NCBI GenBank assembly: GCA_007375645.1
Contig: VMER01000001.1
Location: forward strand, 62,001 to 126,000
Direction of reading: 5' to 3'
Length of the DNA: 64,000 nucleotides
Source of the DNA: Parcubacteria group bacterium LiPW_15
GTDB taxonomy: Bacteria; Patescibacteria; Paceibacteria; UBA6257; 2-01-FULL-56-20
In this document: piece after piece, positions 1 to 8,605 of the stretch
Position numbering within the stretch: the first letter of the stretch is position 1
How the letters are laid out: every line of letters starts with the position of its first letter
The notes under the pieces: generated by a model
Seen by the model: the letters and a program-made list of their open reading frames with translations, nothing else
What the model was told of the DNA's origin: nothing
Database searches by the model: none
Made by a program: the position numbers and the translations under genes

Positions 1-1
1 G

Positions 2-595
2 CTTTCTCAAGACCCCTACAGCAACTATTCTTCGCTCTGGCATGCCTGGGGCCAATCGGCCGGAGCCTCGATCTACCATCCCCATTATCAGATACTGACC
101 CTGCCCATAGTTCCTCCGGATATCCGCCGGTCTTTTGAAGGTTCCGCGCGTTATGCGAGAGAGCATAAAAAATGCGTGCATTGCGTGATGCTGGCTTACG
201 AAAAGAAGCATAAAAAAAGAATAATTTATGAGAATGCGGAAGCCATTGCTCTTGCCCCGTTCGTTTCCAAACAACCGTTCGAGGTTAGAATATTTCCGAA
301 GAAGCACTTTTCGCATTTTGAGAAGACTTCGGACAAGGTGCTTTGCGGAACAGTGGACGCTCTTGCCTTCACTCTTCGCAAAGTAAGCGAAAAACTTGGA
401 GATCCGGACTACAATTTCTTCTTGCATACCGCTCCGTTCAGGGACGCGAACGAGTATAAGATGTATCACTGGCACATGGAGGTAATTCCAAAAACCTCGT
501 TTCTGGGAGGTTTTGAATGGAGTACGGGCATAGACATAAATACTGTCGATCCGGATGAGGCCGCGAAAGTATTGCGCAGCAATAAGAAGAGATGA
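2..595 (+). CDS. galT: Galactose-1-phosphate uridylyltransferase, 5'-truncated by window edge
   Basis: C-terminal 197 codons of a GalT of the HIT superfamily, which transfers UMP between UDP-glucose and galactose-1-phosphate in the cytosol. The open frame runs in from the window start. It shows the nucleotidyl-transfer motif GASIYHPHYQ (HxH plus Gln) near residue 25, a CVHC pair that may bind zinc, and the late YHWHMEVIP motif typical of GalT. The stop overlaps the next start as ATGA, so the two genes are translationally coupled. The start codon lies upstream of the window. A related ADP-type uridylyl/adenylyltransferase cannot be excluded, but the paired HPH and HWH motifs favour GalT. Confidence 0.85.
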   Translation, partial: LSQDPYSNYSSLWHAWGQSAGASIYHPHYQILTLPIVPPDIRRSFEGSARYAREHKKCVHCVMLAYEKKHKKRIIYENAEAIALAPFVSKQPFEVRIFPKKHFSHFEKTSDKVLCGTVDALAFTLRKVSEKLGDPDYNFFLHTAPFRDANEYKMYHWHMEVIPKTSFLGGFEWSTGIDINTVDPDEAAKVLRSNKKR

Positions 596-939
596 GTATT
601 TTAAAGACCGCCCCGAAACATCGTCTTATAAGCGGTATCTTTGCCGTTAGTTTTTTTCTGACCGTCTATGCCTCGGTCTGGGCCTATGTCGCCCTGCATT
701 CCTCTTCCCAGCAGTTGATTCTACACTTCAGCGAGTATAGCGGTATCACCAAAACTGGAGGTGTTGCCGAGCTGACGCTTTTTGGTGTTTCAGGGTGCAT
801 TCTGGTAGCGGTCAACTTCTTTCTGGCCCTGCTTCTCGAAGAGCGGGAACACTTTTTGGGCCGTCTTTTGACCGGAGCCACCCTTTTCACGGCTGTATTG
901 ATTTTTATAGCGGTATCGGCTATTATTAGCGTTAATTGA
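592..939 (+). CDS. Hypothetical membrane protein, three TM segments
   Basis: A 115-residue protein with hydrophobic segments near residues 13-33, 60-80 and 92-113, joined by short polar loops; a basic N-terminus (MSILKTAPKHR) suggests the first turn faces the cytosol. It starts in an ATGA overlap with galT and so is in the same operon. No family is recognised and no catalytic motif is visible. Confidence 0.7.
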   Translation: MSILKTAPKHRLISGIFAVSFFLTVYASVWAYVALHSSSQQLILHFSEYSGITKTGGVAELTLFGVSGCILVAVNFFLALLLEEREHFLGRLLTGATLFTAVLIFIAVSAIISVN

Positions 940-975
940 GACAGGGAAGCATAAATCACCAACTACAAACTAACT

Positions 976-1287
976 ATGGCAAATTTTGCGGTTATCGAAA
1001 CCGGCGGTAAACAGTATAAGGTAGCCCCCGGAGAAAAAGTAAAAGTTGAGAAACTGGACGCCAAAGAAGGCGATTCTTTTAAGTTTGATAAGGTTCTTTT
1101 GACCGCCGACGGCGACAAAGTGGAAGTGGGAGCGCCTTACGTGAACGGAGCGGCTGTCGAAGCCAAGGTTCTGGAACAGGGCAGGGCTGACAAGGTCATA
1201 GTCTTTAAGTATCACTCCAAGACGAGATATCGAAAACGAAAGGGACATCGCCAGATGTTTACCGAACTGGAAATAGTTAAGATTTAA
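976..1287 (+). CDS. rplU: Ribosomal protein bL21
   Basis: bL21 of the large subunit, 103 residues, the normal family length. Recognised from the N-terminal FAVIETGGKQYKVAPGE block, the VxVGxPxVxGAxVxAxVL core and the basic C-terminal signature KYHSKTRYRKRKGHRQ, which contacts 23S rRNA. The start ATG is preceded by CAACTACAAACTAACT with no Shine-Dalgarno. In most bacteria rplU is followed by rpmA (bL27); here a terminator follows instead, so bL27 must lie elsewhere. Confidence 0.97.
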   Translation: MANFAVIETGGKQYKVAPGEKVKVEKLDAKEGDSFKFDKVLLTADGDKVEVGAPYVNGAAVEAKVLEQGRADKVIVFKYHSKTRYRKRKGHRQMFTELEIVKI

Positions 1288-1301
1288 ATTAGCCTAATAT
1301 C

Positions 1302-1330
1302 AAAAACTCCCGCGATTCACGGGAGTTTTT
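1302..1330 (+). terminator. Intrinsic terminator of rplU
   Basis: Perfect 11-bp stem AAAAACTCCCG with a 7-nt loop and CGGGAGTTTTT, 14 nt after the rplU stop. The A-rich 5' side means it could also work on the opposite strand. Confidence 0.85.
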
Positions 1331-1410
1331 GATTGGGATCACGTTGTTATTATTTAATTAAGCCCGCCTGGTTTCAATAACGAAACCAGACTTCGGAGAT
1401 ATTTTTGGAT

Positions 1411-1436
1411 AAAAAGAGGCGCCCCGATGGGGCGCC
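1411..1436 (-). terminator. Leftward intrinsic terminator
   Basis: On the minus strand a perfect 8-bp stem GGCGCCCC/GGGGCGCC with a 3-nt loop is followed by TCTTTTT. It ends leftward transcription coming from the gene at 1791-2105 or from the structured region between them. Confidence 0.85.
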
Positions 1437-1790
1437 GTTGTCTGCTACTTTTACGCTCGCAGACGTGCAACCTCGGTGGGCTAATTCCGAGGATATGCCC
1501 GAGAACAAAATGAGTGGATGATTCTACTTTTCGGACAGAACGGGCTTCCGGCCCGTCTCCCTTTTAAGGGGAGCCTCATCCTTTTGGAATGTTTCGTCCG
1601 TCCGCCGACTGCCGGGGAATCAACCCGGCTTACCGAATGGCCCGCTAGATTTCGCACTTTTGATTGCTAATCTGCTTGACGGCTGTTCAGCTGTCGGTTA
1701 TTTGGCATCACCCTTTCTCCGCTCGAGTTGGCCTCGTGTTGCGTGGGGCTGTTTCGAGTGACTTGTTCGAGGTGGAGAGATGGTCGTAGG
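1437..1790 (-). ncRNA. Structured non-coding stretch; possible small RNA or long 3' UTR
   Basis: About 350 bases lie between a leftward stop codon and the leftward terminator and hold no convincing reading frame. Read on the minus strand they fold into a chain of hairpins: the pair GACAGCT/AGCCGTC near 1679-1696, GCCGGG/CCCGGC near 1611-1629, CTCCCC/GGGGAG near 1557-1574, CGGGC/GCCCG near 1541-1555, CTCGG/CCGAG near 1472-1491 and TCTGC/GCAGA at 1441-1463. I compared it by eye with tmRNA, 6S, SRP RNA and common riboswitches and found no match. No separate promoter is evident, so it may be the 3' part of the upstream transcript. Confidence 0.4.
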
Positions 1791-2105
1791 TTAGCCGACG
1801 ACGACCAACCCTCTCTGGTTGGAGGCGCTCCAGCTGAGGAGGCGCTTGGTCGCGAGAGCCTTCTCCGCTTCCATGGCCACCACCTCCAGGATCTTCTGAG
1901 CCTTGGCGACCCTCTCCTTCCAGGTTCGGGTCCCCCCGAGGCGGAACCGGACGAGGGTGACGGCCTCCCTGGCCTCGTCCATCTGGACGGTGAGGCGTTC
2001 GAGATCGTCCTTGGTGTCGACAGCCGCGAGCTGGGTGACCAACTCGCAGGCCGCGACGAGCGGCTGTTCGGTGACGGGGGTGACGGAAGTCGTCTTCTGG
2101 TCCAT
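1791..2105 (-). CDS. Small hypothetical protein with strong SD
   Basis: 104 residues, mostly helical and charged (LERLTVQMDEAREAVTLV, AKAQKILEVVAMEAEKALATK), with no cysteines after the N-terminal AACEL and no membrane segment. The start is fixed by an ideal ribosome site (GAGGAGGTCCACATC before ATG). It is GC-rich compared with neighbours and belongs to the class of small orphan genes in this window with consensus promoter, leader hairpin and SD. Function unknown. Confidence 0.65.
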   Translation of the reverse strand: MDQKTTSVTPVTEQPLVAACELVTQLAAVDTKDDLERLTVQMDEAREAVTLVRFRLGGTRTWKERVAKAQKILEVVAMEAEKALATKRLLSWSASNQRGLVVVG

Positions 2106-2122
2106 GATGTGGACCTCCTCTC

Positions 2123-2252
2123 GTTTAGTCCCGGAGTGAAGCGGGCCTGCCTGCCGGCAGGCAGGGATAAGTTTAGGCGCCGCTTTACTCCGGAACTAAA
2201 TAGGATTTAAGTTTCTGCCGGAAATTATAGCATGGCCACAAGAAAATGTCAA
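2123..2252 (-). promoter_or_regulatory. Consensus promoter and 5' leader hairpin
   Basis: Leftward -35 TTGACA (2252-2247) and -10 TATAAT (2229-2224) are 17 bp apart, a perfect sigma-70 consensus. The roughly 110-nt leader then folds into a hairpin whose 21-nt arms (2180-2200 and 2123-2143) pair with two imperfect positions. The hairpin ends only a few bases before the SD, an arrangement known elsewhere to stabilise mRNA 5' ends. Confidence 0.75.
2146..2165. repeat. 20-bp perfect palindrome CCTGCCTGCC/GGCAGGCAGG
   Basis: Sits in the loop of the leader hairpin just described. The same palindrome occurs at 9235-9254 and, with one change, at 57350-57369, so it is a dispersed family. Confidence 0.85.
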
Positions 2253-2317
2253 TAGCCCTCAAAAAGCCTCAAAAATAAGGTTTTTTTAAGCATTTATTTT
2301 CAGTCGTTGTCGCGAAC

Positions 2318-3877
2318 TTAGTTTATGTAGAACTTCAGGGCCCCTGCGGGAATTGAACTCTCGTCTTTTGAGAGAACGTAGTGGATGTTCTTCTTTGCCT
2401 GGCCAGCCGGAGTAAAGGTGTCGGTTATGAACATCACGGTTTGCGAGGGCATTGGAATTCCGCGCACATCGACTCCCTGGGCTTTGACCACAACATACTT
2501 CGGAGTTTCTATCGGCAGGGCCAACAGCTCTTTTCCGAGTTTAATTTGATCCGCGGCAAAGGCGTTTGGAACATTTGGATTTTTACCCCAGAGGATAAAA
2601 TAGGTTGTTGCAGCTTCAAGGACGAGCAATGCAAAAAGAATCACGGAGCACGCACGCACAGTTTTTATGAGACGGTCTCCGTTATGAGAGATATGGGAGA
2701 GATGAATAATTTTTTCATAAAGCCAATTCGCGCCCCAGCCTGCCAAAAGCATCACAACCGGAAGGAAGAGAATGGAGCGCAAAGCATGCGGCATTCCCTC
2801 ATTCGAGATGACGACCGGCAAGACAGCCAAAATGATCCAAGCCATCATTAATGTGGCGGGTAGGGCATAACCTCTATCTTCTCCATGGGCAAATTTTTTC
2901 CACACTGCCCGAACCGTTAAGATCGTACCCATCCACAAAAATATTCCAACCGGCCAAAACACTTCCGGCCGGCCGGCAAAATTGTGGCGCCAATTCCAGT
3001 CGCCCATAAAATTGAACATTCCGGCAGTTTTCAAAATATTAAGCGAAAGATCTTTGAGGGGGGTAGGAGAGTTCATGATCGAAACCTGGGTGGTGCGCCC
3101 CATGAAGTCCGCCGGGTTATGAAGAAAATAAAGACCTATCGGCGCCGCCACCAGAAATGTCACGCCTATAAAAACAGCCGTGCATTTCCAAAATCCTTTA
3201 TGCCGGCCAAAGAACGGAATTAGAACCAAGAAAAGCAGAGGCATTACCCGGAAAGCGATATAGGAATAAAATCCGAGTCCGAAAAATATTCCGGCGACAC
3301 CGGCGTATATGAGAGTTGTGGAGTTTTTATTATCCGAAGACTTGCGGATAGCGTGCAGGAAAAAATAAAGCGCCCATACCAAAAAAAACGGAGCCATGAT
3401 CGCCCGAAAGCCTATGCGGGAGAAATTTATGTGCCAAAAGCTGGTAGCCAGAAAGAATGCCGCCAAAAGCCCCACTCTCTTTGAAAAGAATTCTTTGCCC
3501 AGGAAATAAAGGCCCAAAACGGTAAGTATTCCGAATATCGGACTCGGGAATCTTAGCGCCCAAGGCTTGCCCTCCCGATTTTCGCCGCCAGAATTTTCGG
3601 AAGGTGAAAGAACTTCCCAAAATTTAAGCGAGAGGGCTTGGATGTTCATGAAAAGCCCTTCCCGTCCGTTATTTTCCGGATAGAAGACCTTTCCGACGAA
3701 GGCGGATCCGCCCCTGGCGGAGAAGGCGCCGTTGTCTAAGATTTCCAAGGCATTGTTGCCGTTCATGGCTTCATCCGGATAAAGGCCGGGCGGAAGTTCT
3801 TTCAAATGGTAGAGGCGCAGTCCTCCTGCTATAATTAAGATAAGAGCAAGAAGCCAGAAGCTTTTTTGTTTCCCCAT
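2318..3877 (-). CDS. GT-C (family 39/83-like) membrane glycosyltransferase
   Basis: 519 residues with about ten to twelve membrane spans. The first periplasmic loop carries LYPDEAMNGNNA, the acidic Asp-Glu motif where lipid-linked-sugar transferases of the ArnT/PMT type bind and act. A C-terminal soluble tail of about 110 residues (after EAATTYFILWGKNP) ends the protein. It should move a sugar from a polyprenyl-phosphate donor to a lipid or surface protein. TAGAAT lies 6 nt before the ATG, so the mRNA is probably leaderless. It diverges from the operon at 3903. Substrate cannot be told. Confidence 0.75.
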   Translation of the reverse strand: MGKQKSFWLLALILIIAGGLRLYHLKELPPGLYPDEAMNGNNALEILDNGAFSARGGSAFVGKVFYPENNGREGLFMNIQALSLKFWEVLSPSENSGGENREGKPWALRFPSPIFGILTVLGLYFLGKEFFSKRVGLLAAFFLATSFWHINFSRIGFRAIMAPFFLVWALYFFLHAIRKSSDNKNSTTLIYAGVAGIFFGLGFYSYIAFRVMPLLFLVLIPFFGRHKGFWKCTAVFIGVTFLVAAPIGLYFLHNPADFMGRTTQVSIMNSPTPLKDLSLNILKTAGMFNFMGDWNWRHNFAGRPEVFWPVGIFLWMGTILTVRAVWKKFAHGEDRGYALPATLMMAWIILAVLPVVISNEGMPHALRSILFLPVVMLLAGWGANWLYEKIIHLSHISHNGDRLIKTVRACSVILFALLVLEAATTYFILWGKNPNVPNAFAADQIKLGKELLALPIETPKYVVVKAQGVDVRGIPMPSQTVMFITDTFTPAGQAKKNIHYVLSKDESSIPAGALKFYIN

Positions 3878-3902
3878 ATAAACATTCTAACAAACGCACC
3901 CG

Positions 3903-4295
3903 ATGGAAAACGAAAAAATAGAAAAATTAGTAACCGAAGCGGAAGAAACCAGACTCATAGAGGCAGCCAAACTGCATGCCGAGTCTGTGGAGGGAAAAGA
4001 AATGAAGGGTGAAGAACTAATGAAGAAGGCAATTCAATCCGTAACTCAAACCGTGCCGGTTCCGGAGCAGGCTGAGCCAAATTCCATTCAGAATCCTTTG
4101 ACCGATTACACCGCGCAAGAACCGGAAGAAGTAAAAAGGAAGATCGAAGATCTTCTGCAGATCGCGGCGACCGATGGAATAGTCAGGGCTACGGAGGCGG
4201 CAAAACACGCCTCACCTTTCATCCTGGATGCTTTTCATGACGCTTTAGCGGCAAAAGTCTATCCATACCTTCGGGAGAAAGGATTATTCAAATAA
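3903..4295 (+). CDS. Hypothetical acidic protein upstream of VirD4-like ATPase
   Basis: 130 residues, soluble and rich in Glu/Lys; the N-terminal half looks like a charged helix (IEKLVTEAEETRLIEAAKL) and the C-terminal half reads as a compact helical unit ending HDALAAKVYPYLREKGLFK. Its stop overlaps the start of the ATPase gene, so the two are made together and may interact. No family recognised. Confidence 0.7.
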   Translation: MENEKIEKLVTEAEETRLIEAAKLHAESVEGKEMKGEELMKKAIQSVTQTVPVPEQAEPNSIQNPLTDYTAQEPEEVKRKIEDLLQIAATDGIVRATEAAKHASPFILDAFHDALAAKVYPYLREKGLFK

Positions 4296-6640
4296 TGCTC
4301 ACAGCCCTTTTTGTTTTTTTGGTGGCCGCAATACTCTCCGGGATCCTGTTTTTTGTTATCCGGTCCATTCATCGCAAGCGAACCATAAAAGATTCGCTGG
4401 AATACTCGCTTTTTGTGGTTCGTCTGCCAAAAAACCAAAAAACCGAGGGCCAGGACCCTAAGGCGGAGATAAATAAGTTCGAAGAATTTTTAAGCAGTTT
4501 ACAAGGCCTAAAAAAACCGATGACTTTTGAGGTGGCGGTTCCGCATATCGGCGAAGAAATATCTTTTTATATTTCCGTGCCGAACGAGTTTACGGAAATG
4601 GCCAGACGGCAAATTCAGGGAATTTGGACCAAAGCAAGTATAGAAGAGGCGAGAGAAGATTATAATATTTTCAATTCCACCGGAGCCGCCTCCGCCGTAT
4701 ATTTGGCGCAAAAAGAGAATTTTTCTTTGCCCATAAAAACTTATGAAGGCTTCGGCGCGGATACAGCCGCCGCGATATTCGGCGGTTTTACGAAGATGAG
4801 CGAGATAGGCGAAGGCGCTTCGCTTCAGATAGTTTTGCGTCCGGCCAAAAGCGAAGCCAGAAAAACTTTGAATTCGCATCTGGGTTCGTTCAAGAAGGGT
4901 TGGACCCGCAAGCAGATATTCGCGAGCGGTTTTTCCGCTGCCATAAAATCTTCAAGCCCCAAAGATGACAAAGAAAAAGAGCCTAAAGTCTTGGATGAAG
5001 AAGCGATAAAAATGTTGCAGGCGAAAACGAGCAAGCCCTTGTTCGAGGCCAATGTTCGCATTGCCGCAAGCGCTCCGATCCAGGTCCTCTCCGATAACAT
5101 TTTGGGCGGCATAGCCGCAGGTTTCGAGCAATTTTCCTTGCCGCAGGGCAACCAGTTCAAAATAGTAAAGCCGAAAAATCCAGGCAACCTGATATTCGAT
5201 TTTGTTTTTCGGGCCTTTAATGAAAACCAGAAAATAATTTTGAATTCCGAAGAGATCGCAAGTTTTTATCATTTTCCGACTTCCGCCACGGAAACCCCGC
5301 GAATGAACTGGCTGAAATCCAAGGAAGCCCCTCCGCCGTCCGAACTCCCTTCGGAAGGAACTTTGATCGGGGAGAGCATTTTCCGCGGGGAAAGAAAGCC
5401 TATACGCATAACCGACGAAGACCGCCGCCGCCATATTTATATAGTTGGTCAAACCGGAACCGGTAAAACTGTTTTTATAAACAATTGTGTAATTCAGGAT
5501 ATTGCCCGGGGCAAGGGCCTCGCAATAATCGATCCGCATGGAGACCTGGCGGAAGCGGCTCTTGCGAATGTTCCTCCCGAAAGGATGAACGACGTTATTT
5601 ATTTCAGTCCCGCGGATCTCCAGAAACCCCTTGGACTCAATATGCTCGAATACAACTTCGATCGGCCGGAGGAAAAGACTTTTATCGTGAACGAGATGCA
5701 GAGCATTTTTAATAAGCTTTTCAGCCAGGAAACCATGGGCCCGATGTTCGAACAATATATGCGGAACGCCCTTCTTCTCCTTATGGAAGACATGGTGAAC
5801 GAACCGGCGACCCTCATCGAAGTTCCGCGTGTTTTTACCGATCCCGAATTTCGCAAGCGAAAACTCGCGCGCATCAAAAATCCCACAGTCATAGATTTCT
5901 GGGAGAAAGAGGCCGCGAAGGCTGGCGGAGACGCGTCGCTTGCGAACATGACGCCTTATATAACCTCCAAGTTCAACAACTTTATTTCCAATGACTATAT
6001 GCGGCCGATAATCGGTCAGGCCAAATCCTCCTTCAATTTTCGGGAGGTGATGGATTCCGGAAAGATACTCCTCATCAATCTTTCGAAGGGTAAGATCGGC
6101 GATATTAACGCTAATCTTTTGGGCATGGTGATAACCGGCAAACTCCTGATGGCCGCGCTCTCGCGCGTGGATATCGCCGACCAGAATGCCCGCAAGGATT
6201 TTAATTTATATATAGACGAATTCCAGAATTTCACGACCGATAGTATTTCCACCATTCTTTCGGAAGCGCGCAAATACCGTTTGAATCTGACGATCGCGCA
6301 CCAATTCATCGCTCAGCTTACCGAAAAAATAAGGGATTCTGTTTTCGGCAATGTCGGCGCGCAGATAGTTTTCCGGGTTGGCGTGCAGGACGCGGAGTTT
6401 TTGGTGAAGCAATTCGAACCGGTCTTTGACGTTAACGATCTTATCAATATCCCGAATCTTAATGCGCATGCCAAAATTCTCATAAACGGCCATCCGGCAA
6501 ACCCGTTTAATTTGAGGGAAGGTTTTCCGCCAAAAGGGAGCTTGGAGGTGACTGAGAAACTTAAGGAGATGTCGCGTTCCCAATACGGAATGGAACGTAA
6601 TACGGTGGAAGAGGAGATATATAGACGCTTACGGACATGA
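4295..6640 (+). CDS. VirD4/TraD-like conjugative or secretion ATPase, N-terminally fused
   Basis: 781 residues. One membrane span (residues 2-24) is followed by about 350 residues of soluble N-terminal domain, then a RecA-type ATPase: Walker A IVGQTGTGKT near residue 386, Walker B-like LAIIDPHGD about 25 residues later, and IDEFQNFTTDSISTILSEARK with AHQF further on, as in type IV coupling proteins and HerA/VirB4 relatives. It should pump DNA or protein, or drive pilus work, at the membrane. The gene at 61486 matches the N-terminal half and the one at 63253 the ATPase half, so this is the fused form. Overlaps pgk by 4 bp. Confidence 0.8.
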   Translation: MLTALFVFLVAAILSGILFFVIRSIHRKRTIKDSLEYSLFVVRLPKNQKTEGQDPKAEINKFEEFLSSLQGLKKPMTFEVAVPHIGEEISFYISVPNEFTEMARRQIQGIWTKASIEEAREDYNIFNSTGAASAVYLAQKENFSLPIKTYEGFGADTAAAIFGGFTKMSEIGEGASLQIVLRPAKSEARKTLNSHLGSFKKGWTRKQIFASGFSAAIKSSSPKDDKEKEPKVLDEEAIKMLQAKTSKPLFEANVRIAASAPIQVLSDNILGGIAAGFEQFSLPQGNQFKIVKPKNPGNLIFDFVFRAFNENQKIILNSEEIASFYHFPTSATETPRMNWLKSKEAPPPSELPSEGTLIGESIFRGERKPIRITDEDRRRHIYIVGQTGTGKTVFINNCVIQDIARGKGLAIIDPHGDLAEAALANVPPERMNDVIYFSPADLQKPLGLNMLEYNFDRPEEKTFIVNEMQSIFNKLFSQETMGPMFEQYMRNALLLLMEDMVNEPATLIEVPRVFTDPEFRKRKLARIKNPTVIDFWEKEAAKAGGDASLANMTPYITSKFNNFISNDYMRPIIGQAKSSFNFREVMDSGKILLINLSKGKIGDINANLLGMVITGKLLMAALSRVDIADQNARKDFNLYIDEFQNFTTDSISTILSEARKYRLNLTIAHQFIAQLTEKIRDSVFGNVGAQIVFRVGVQDAEFLVKQFEPVFDVNDLINIPNLNAHAKILINGHPANPFNLREGFPPKGSLEVTEKLKEMSRSQYGMERNTVEEEIYRRLRT

Positions 6641-7761
6641 TGAAACTTATTGAGAAAACACCCAAAGAAAAACTGGAGGGAGTAGGTCTTTTGCGGCTAG
6701 ATTTCAACAGCGAAGATAATTGGCGGATGAAAGCAGCTCTTCCGACCCTGCGCTATCTATCTGGTCCGGCGCGGGTTCTGGTGATACTAAGCCACAAAGG
6801 AAGGCCTATTGGGTTCAGCAAGAACCTAAGCTTGAAAAAAGTCGCGGAAAATTTGGGAAAGCTTTTGCATCGCAAAATAACGTTCATTCCTCATTTTAAT
6901 TTTGAACTCATAAAACACGAGATAAGCCGAGCGGCGGACGGTTCTATTTTTATGTTGGAAAACCTGAGGTTCATTCCGGGCGAGGAAACCAACTCCGCAG
7001 AGCTGGGAAAGAAACTCGCATCCTTGGGCGACTACTATGTGAATGAAGCATTTGCAGTGTCCCATAGGGCTCATGCCTCGGTTTCGGCCATAACCCGATA
7101 TTTGCCGAGTTATGCCGGACTTGGAATGGCTCGCGAAGCGCTTGTGCTTTGCGAGGTGATGAATGCGCCTAAAAAGCCGCTTGTTGTGATCCTGGGCGGA
7201 GGAAAGGCGGGGGATAAGCTCGGGGTATTGAAGTTTCTACGGAACCGCGCAGACAAGTTTTTGTTGGGCGGAGCGCCGGCGAATACACTTTCGATGCTTG
7301 AGGGCGTAAAGGTGGGCAAGTCTTTGGTCGAAGGAGACAAAAAGAGGCTTAAGGCGCTCAAGGCGATCCTTGCGTATCGAAACTTAATTTTACCGATAGA
7401 TTTCAGGAGAAGCGGCAACTCGATATTCGATATCGGTCCGCACACGGAAGAAATATTCGCGGGAGAGATCAAAAAAGCAAAAACCTTGATTTGGAACGGA
7501 CCAGTCGGTTATTTTGAGGAAGCGGCTTTTGCAAAAGGATCTTTAGCGATAGCTCGAGCGGTCAAAAAAAACAATAAATTATTTTCCATAGTCGGCGGAG
7601 GAGAAACCGTGGCTTTTCTTAAAAAATATAAAATGACCGGTGCGTTTAGTTTTATTTCTACCGGGGGAGGTGCTATGCTTGATTTCCTGGCGGGTAAAAA
7701 ACTTCCCGGCATAGTTGCTTTAGAAAAAAATGGCAAGACAAATCGAACGCAGAAAAAATAG
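6637..7761 (+). CDS. pgk: Phosphoglycerate kinase
   Basis: Makes ATP from 1,3-bisphosphoglycerate and ADP in lower glycolysis. 374 residues, slightly short of the usual 390-400. Family blocks seen: LRLDFNSE (substrate Arg/Asp/Asn), SHKGRPIG, MLENLRFIPGE, SHRAHASVS, GGGKAGDKLGVL, LIWNGPVGYFE and the nucleotide loop VGGGETVA. The canonical RVDFNVP is degenerate (RLDFNSE), and DAFGTAHR has become EAFAVSHR, but binding residues remain. Starts 4 bp inside the ATPase gene. Confidence 0.93.
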   Translation: MMKLIEKTPKEKLEGVGLLRLDFNSEDNWRMKAALPTLRYLSGPARVLVILSHKGRPIGFSKNLSLKKVAENLGKLLHRKITFIPHFNFELIKHEISRAADGSIFMLENLRFIPGEETNSAELGKKLASLGDYYVNEAFAVSHRAHASVSAITRYLPSYAGLGMAREALVLCEVMNAPKKPLVVILGGGKAGDKLGVLKFLRNRADKFLLGGAPANTLSMLEGVKVGKSLVEGDKKRLKALKAILAYRNLILPIDFRRSGNSIFDIGPHTEEIFAGEIKKAKTLIWNGPVGYFEEAAFAKGSLAIARAVKKNNKLFSIVGGGETVAFLKKYKMTGAFSFISTGGGAMLDFLAGKKLPGIVALEKNGKTNRTQKK

Positions 7762-8605
7762 GCATCTTCCGACAAAACGGACCGCTGTGTTTTATCACGG
7801 CAGTTGCAATGATGGCTTCGGCGGAGCTTGGGCGGCTTGGAAAAAATTCGGCAACAAAGCCGACTACGTTGCTATGTATCGCGGTACTCCGGTGCCGGAC
7901 ATAAAAAACAAAGAAGTATATTTTATCGACTACACTTTGCCGAGAAAGGAGACTGAGCGATTTATTGCGCGAAACAGACGCGTCACCTGCATCGACCACC
8001 ATATTACCGCAAAAGAGACGGTGATGATAACCGAGGCGCCCAGTTTTTCATTGGACCATTCCGGAGCGGTGCTGGCCTGGAATTATTTCCATCCGCGGGA
8101 AAGGGTCCCCTTACTTTTAAAATACATCGAAGATCGCGATCTTTGGAGATGGAAAATGCCGAAAGCCAAAGCGATACTTTCAGGAACTAATTTTTCAAAC
8201 GAAGCAGTTTGGACCTTTAAAGGTTTCAGCAAGCTTGTGGCTGATTTTGAGAAACCGGCCTATCGCGCTCAGTGCATAAAAGACGGCGAGATAGCCAAGA
8301 GCGTAAGCGACGGGTTTATCGAAAAGATCGCAAGCCAGGCGGTGGGCGTGAAGCTCGCGGGGATAAAAGCGCTCGCGGTAAATGCGCCGGAATTTTTCTC
8401 AAGCGGAGTCGGAAACTATCTGGTTGAAAAAACTGGAATCCCCTTCGTAATTATTTGGCAGGTTGATGGCAAGATGATCAGGGTCTCTCTGCGTTCCGGC
8501 GGCAAGGCTAACGTCGCGAAAATCGCGGAAAAATTCGGCGGGGGAGGGCATGAACGATCTGCCGGATTTAGGATAAAGAATTTTAAAAAAATCCCCTGGA
8601 AATGA
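7730..8605 (+). CDS. DHH/DHHA1 family phosphoesterase
   Basis: 291 residues. The N-terminal DHH domain has the metal ligands in HGSCNDGFGG (near 24), FIDYTLP (near 66) and CIDHHIT (near 87); the C-terminal DHHA1 domain has GGGGHERSAGF. Members cleave short nucleotides, pAp or c-di-AMP, or polyphosphate; the sequence alone does not say which. It overlaps the end of pgk by 32 bp in another frame; a later GTG at 7787 would remove the overlap and keep the whole first motif. Overlaps rnhA by 4 bp. Confidence 0.85.
   Translation: MARQIERRKNRHLPTKRTAVFYHGSCNDGFGGAWAAWKKFGNKADYVAMYRGTPVPDIKNKEVYFIDYTLPRKETERFIARNRRVTCIDHHITAKETVMITEAPSFSLDHSGAVLAWNYFHPRERVPLLLKYIEDRDLWRWKMPKAKAILSGTNFSNEAVWTFKGFSKLVADFEKPAYRAQCIKDGEIAKSVSDGFIEKIASQAVGVKLAGIKALAVNAPEFFSSGVGNYLVEKTGIPFVIIWQVDGKMIRVSLRSGGKANVAKIAEKFGGGGHERSAGFRIKNFKKIPWK

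Noticed and set aside
1437..1790. tmRNA (ssrA) candidate
   Set aside because: No tRNA-like ends, no T arm and no ANDxxxALAA-type tag frame on either strand.
1728..2210. Rightward 160-residue reading frame
   Set aside because: It is the complement of the leftward gene and its leader palindromes; no ribosome site or family match.
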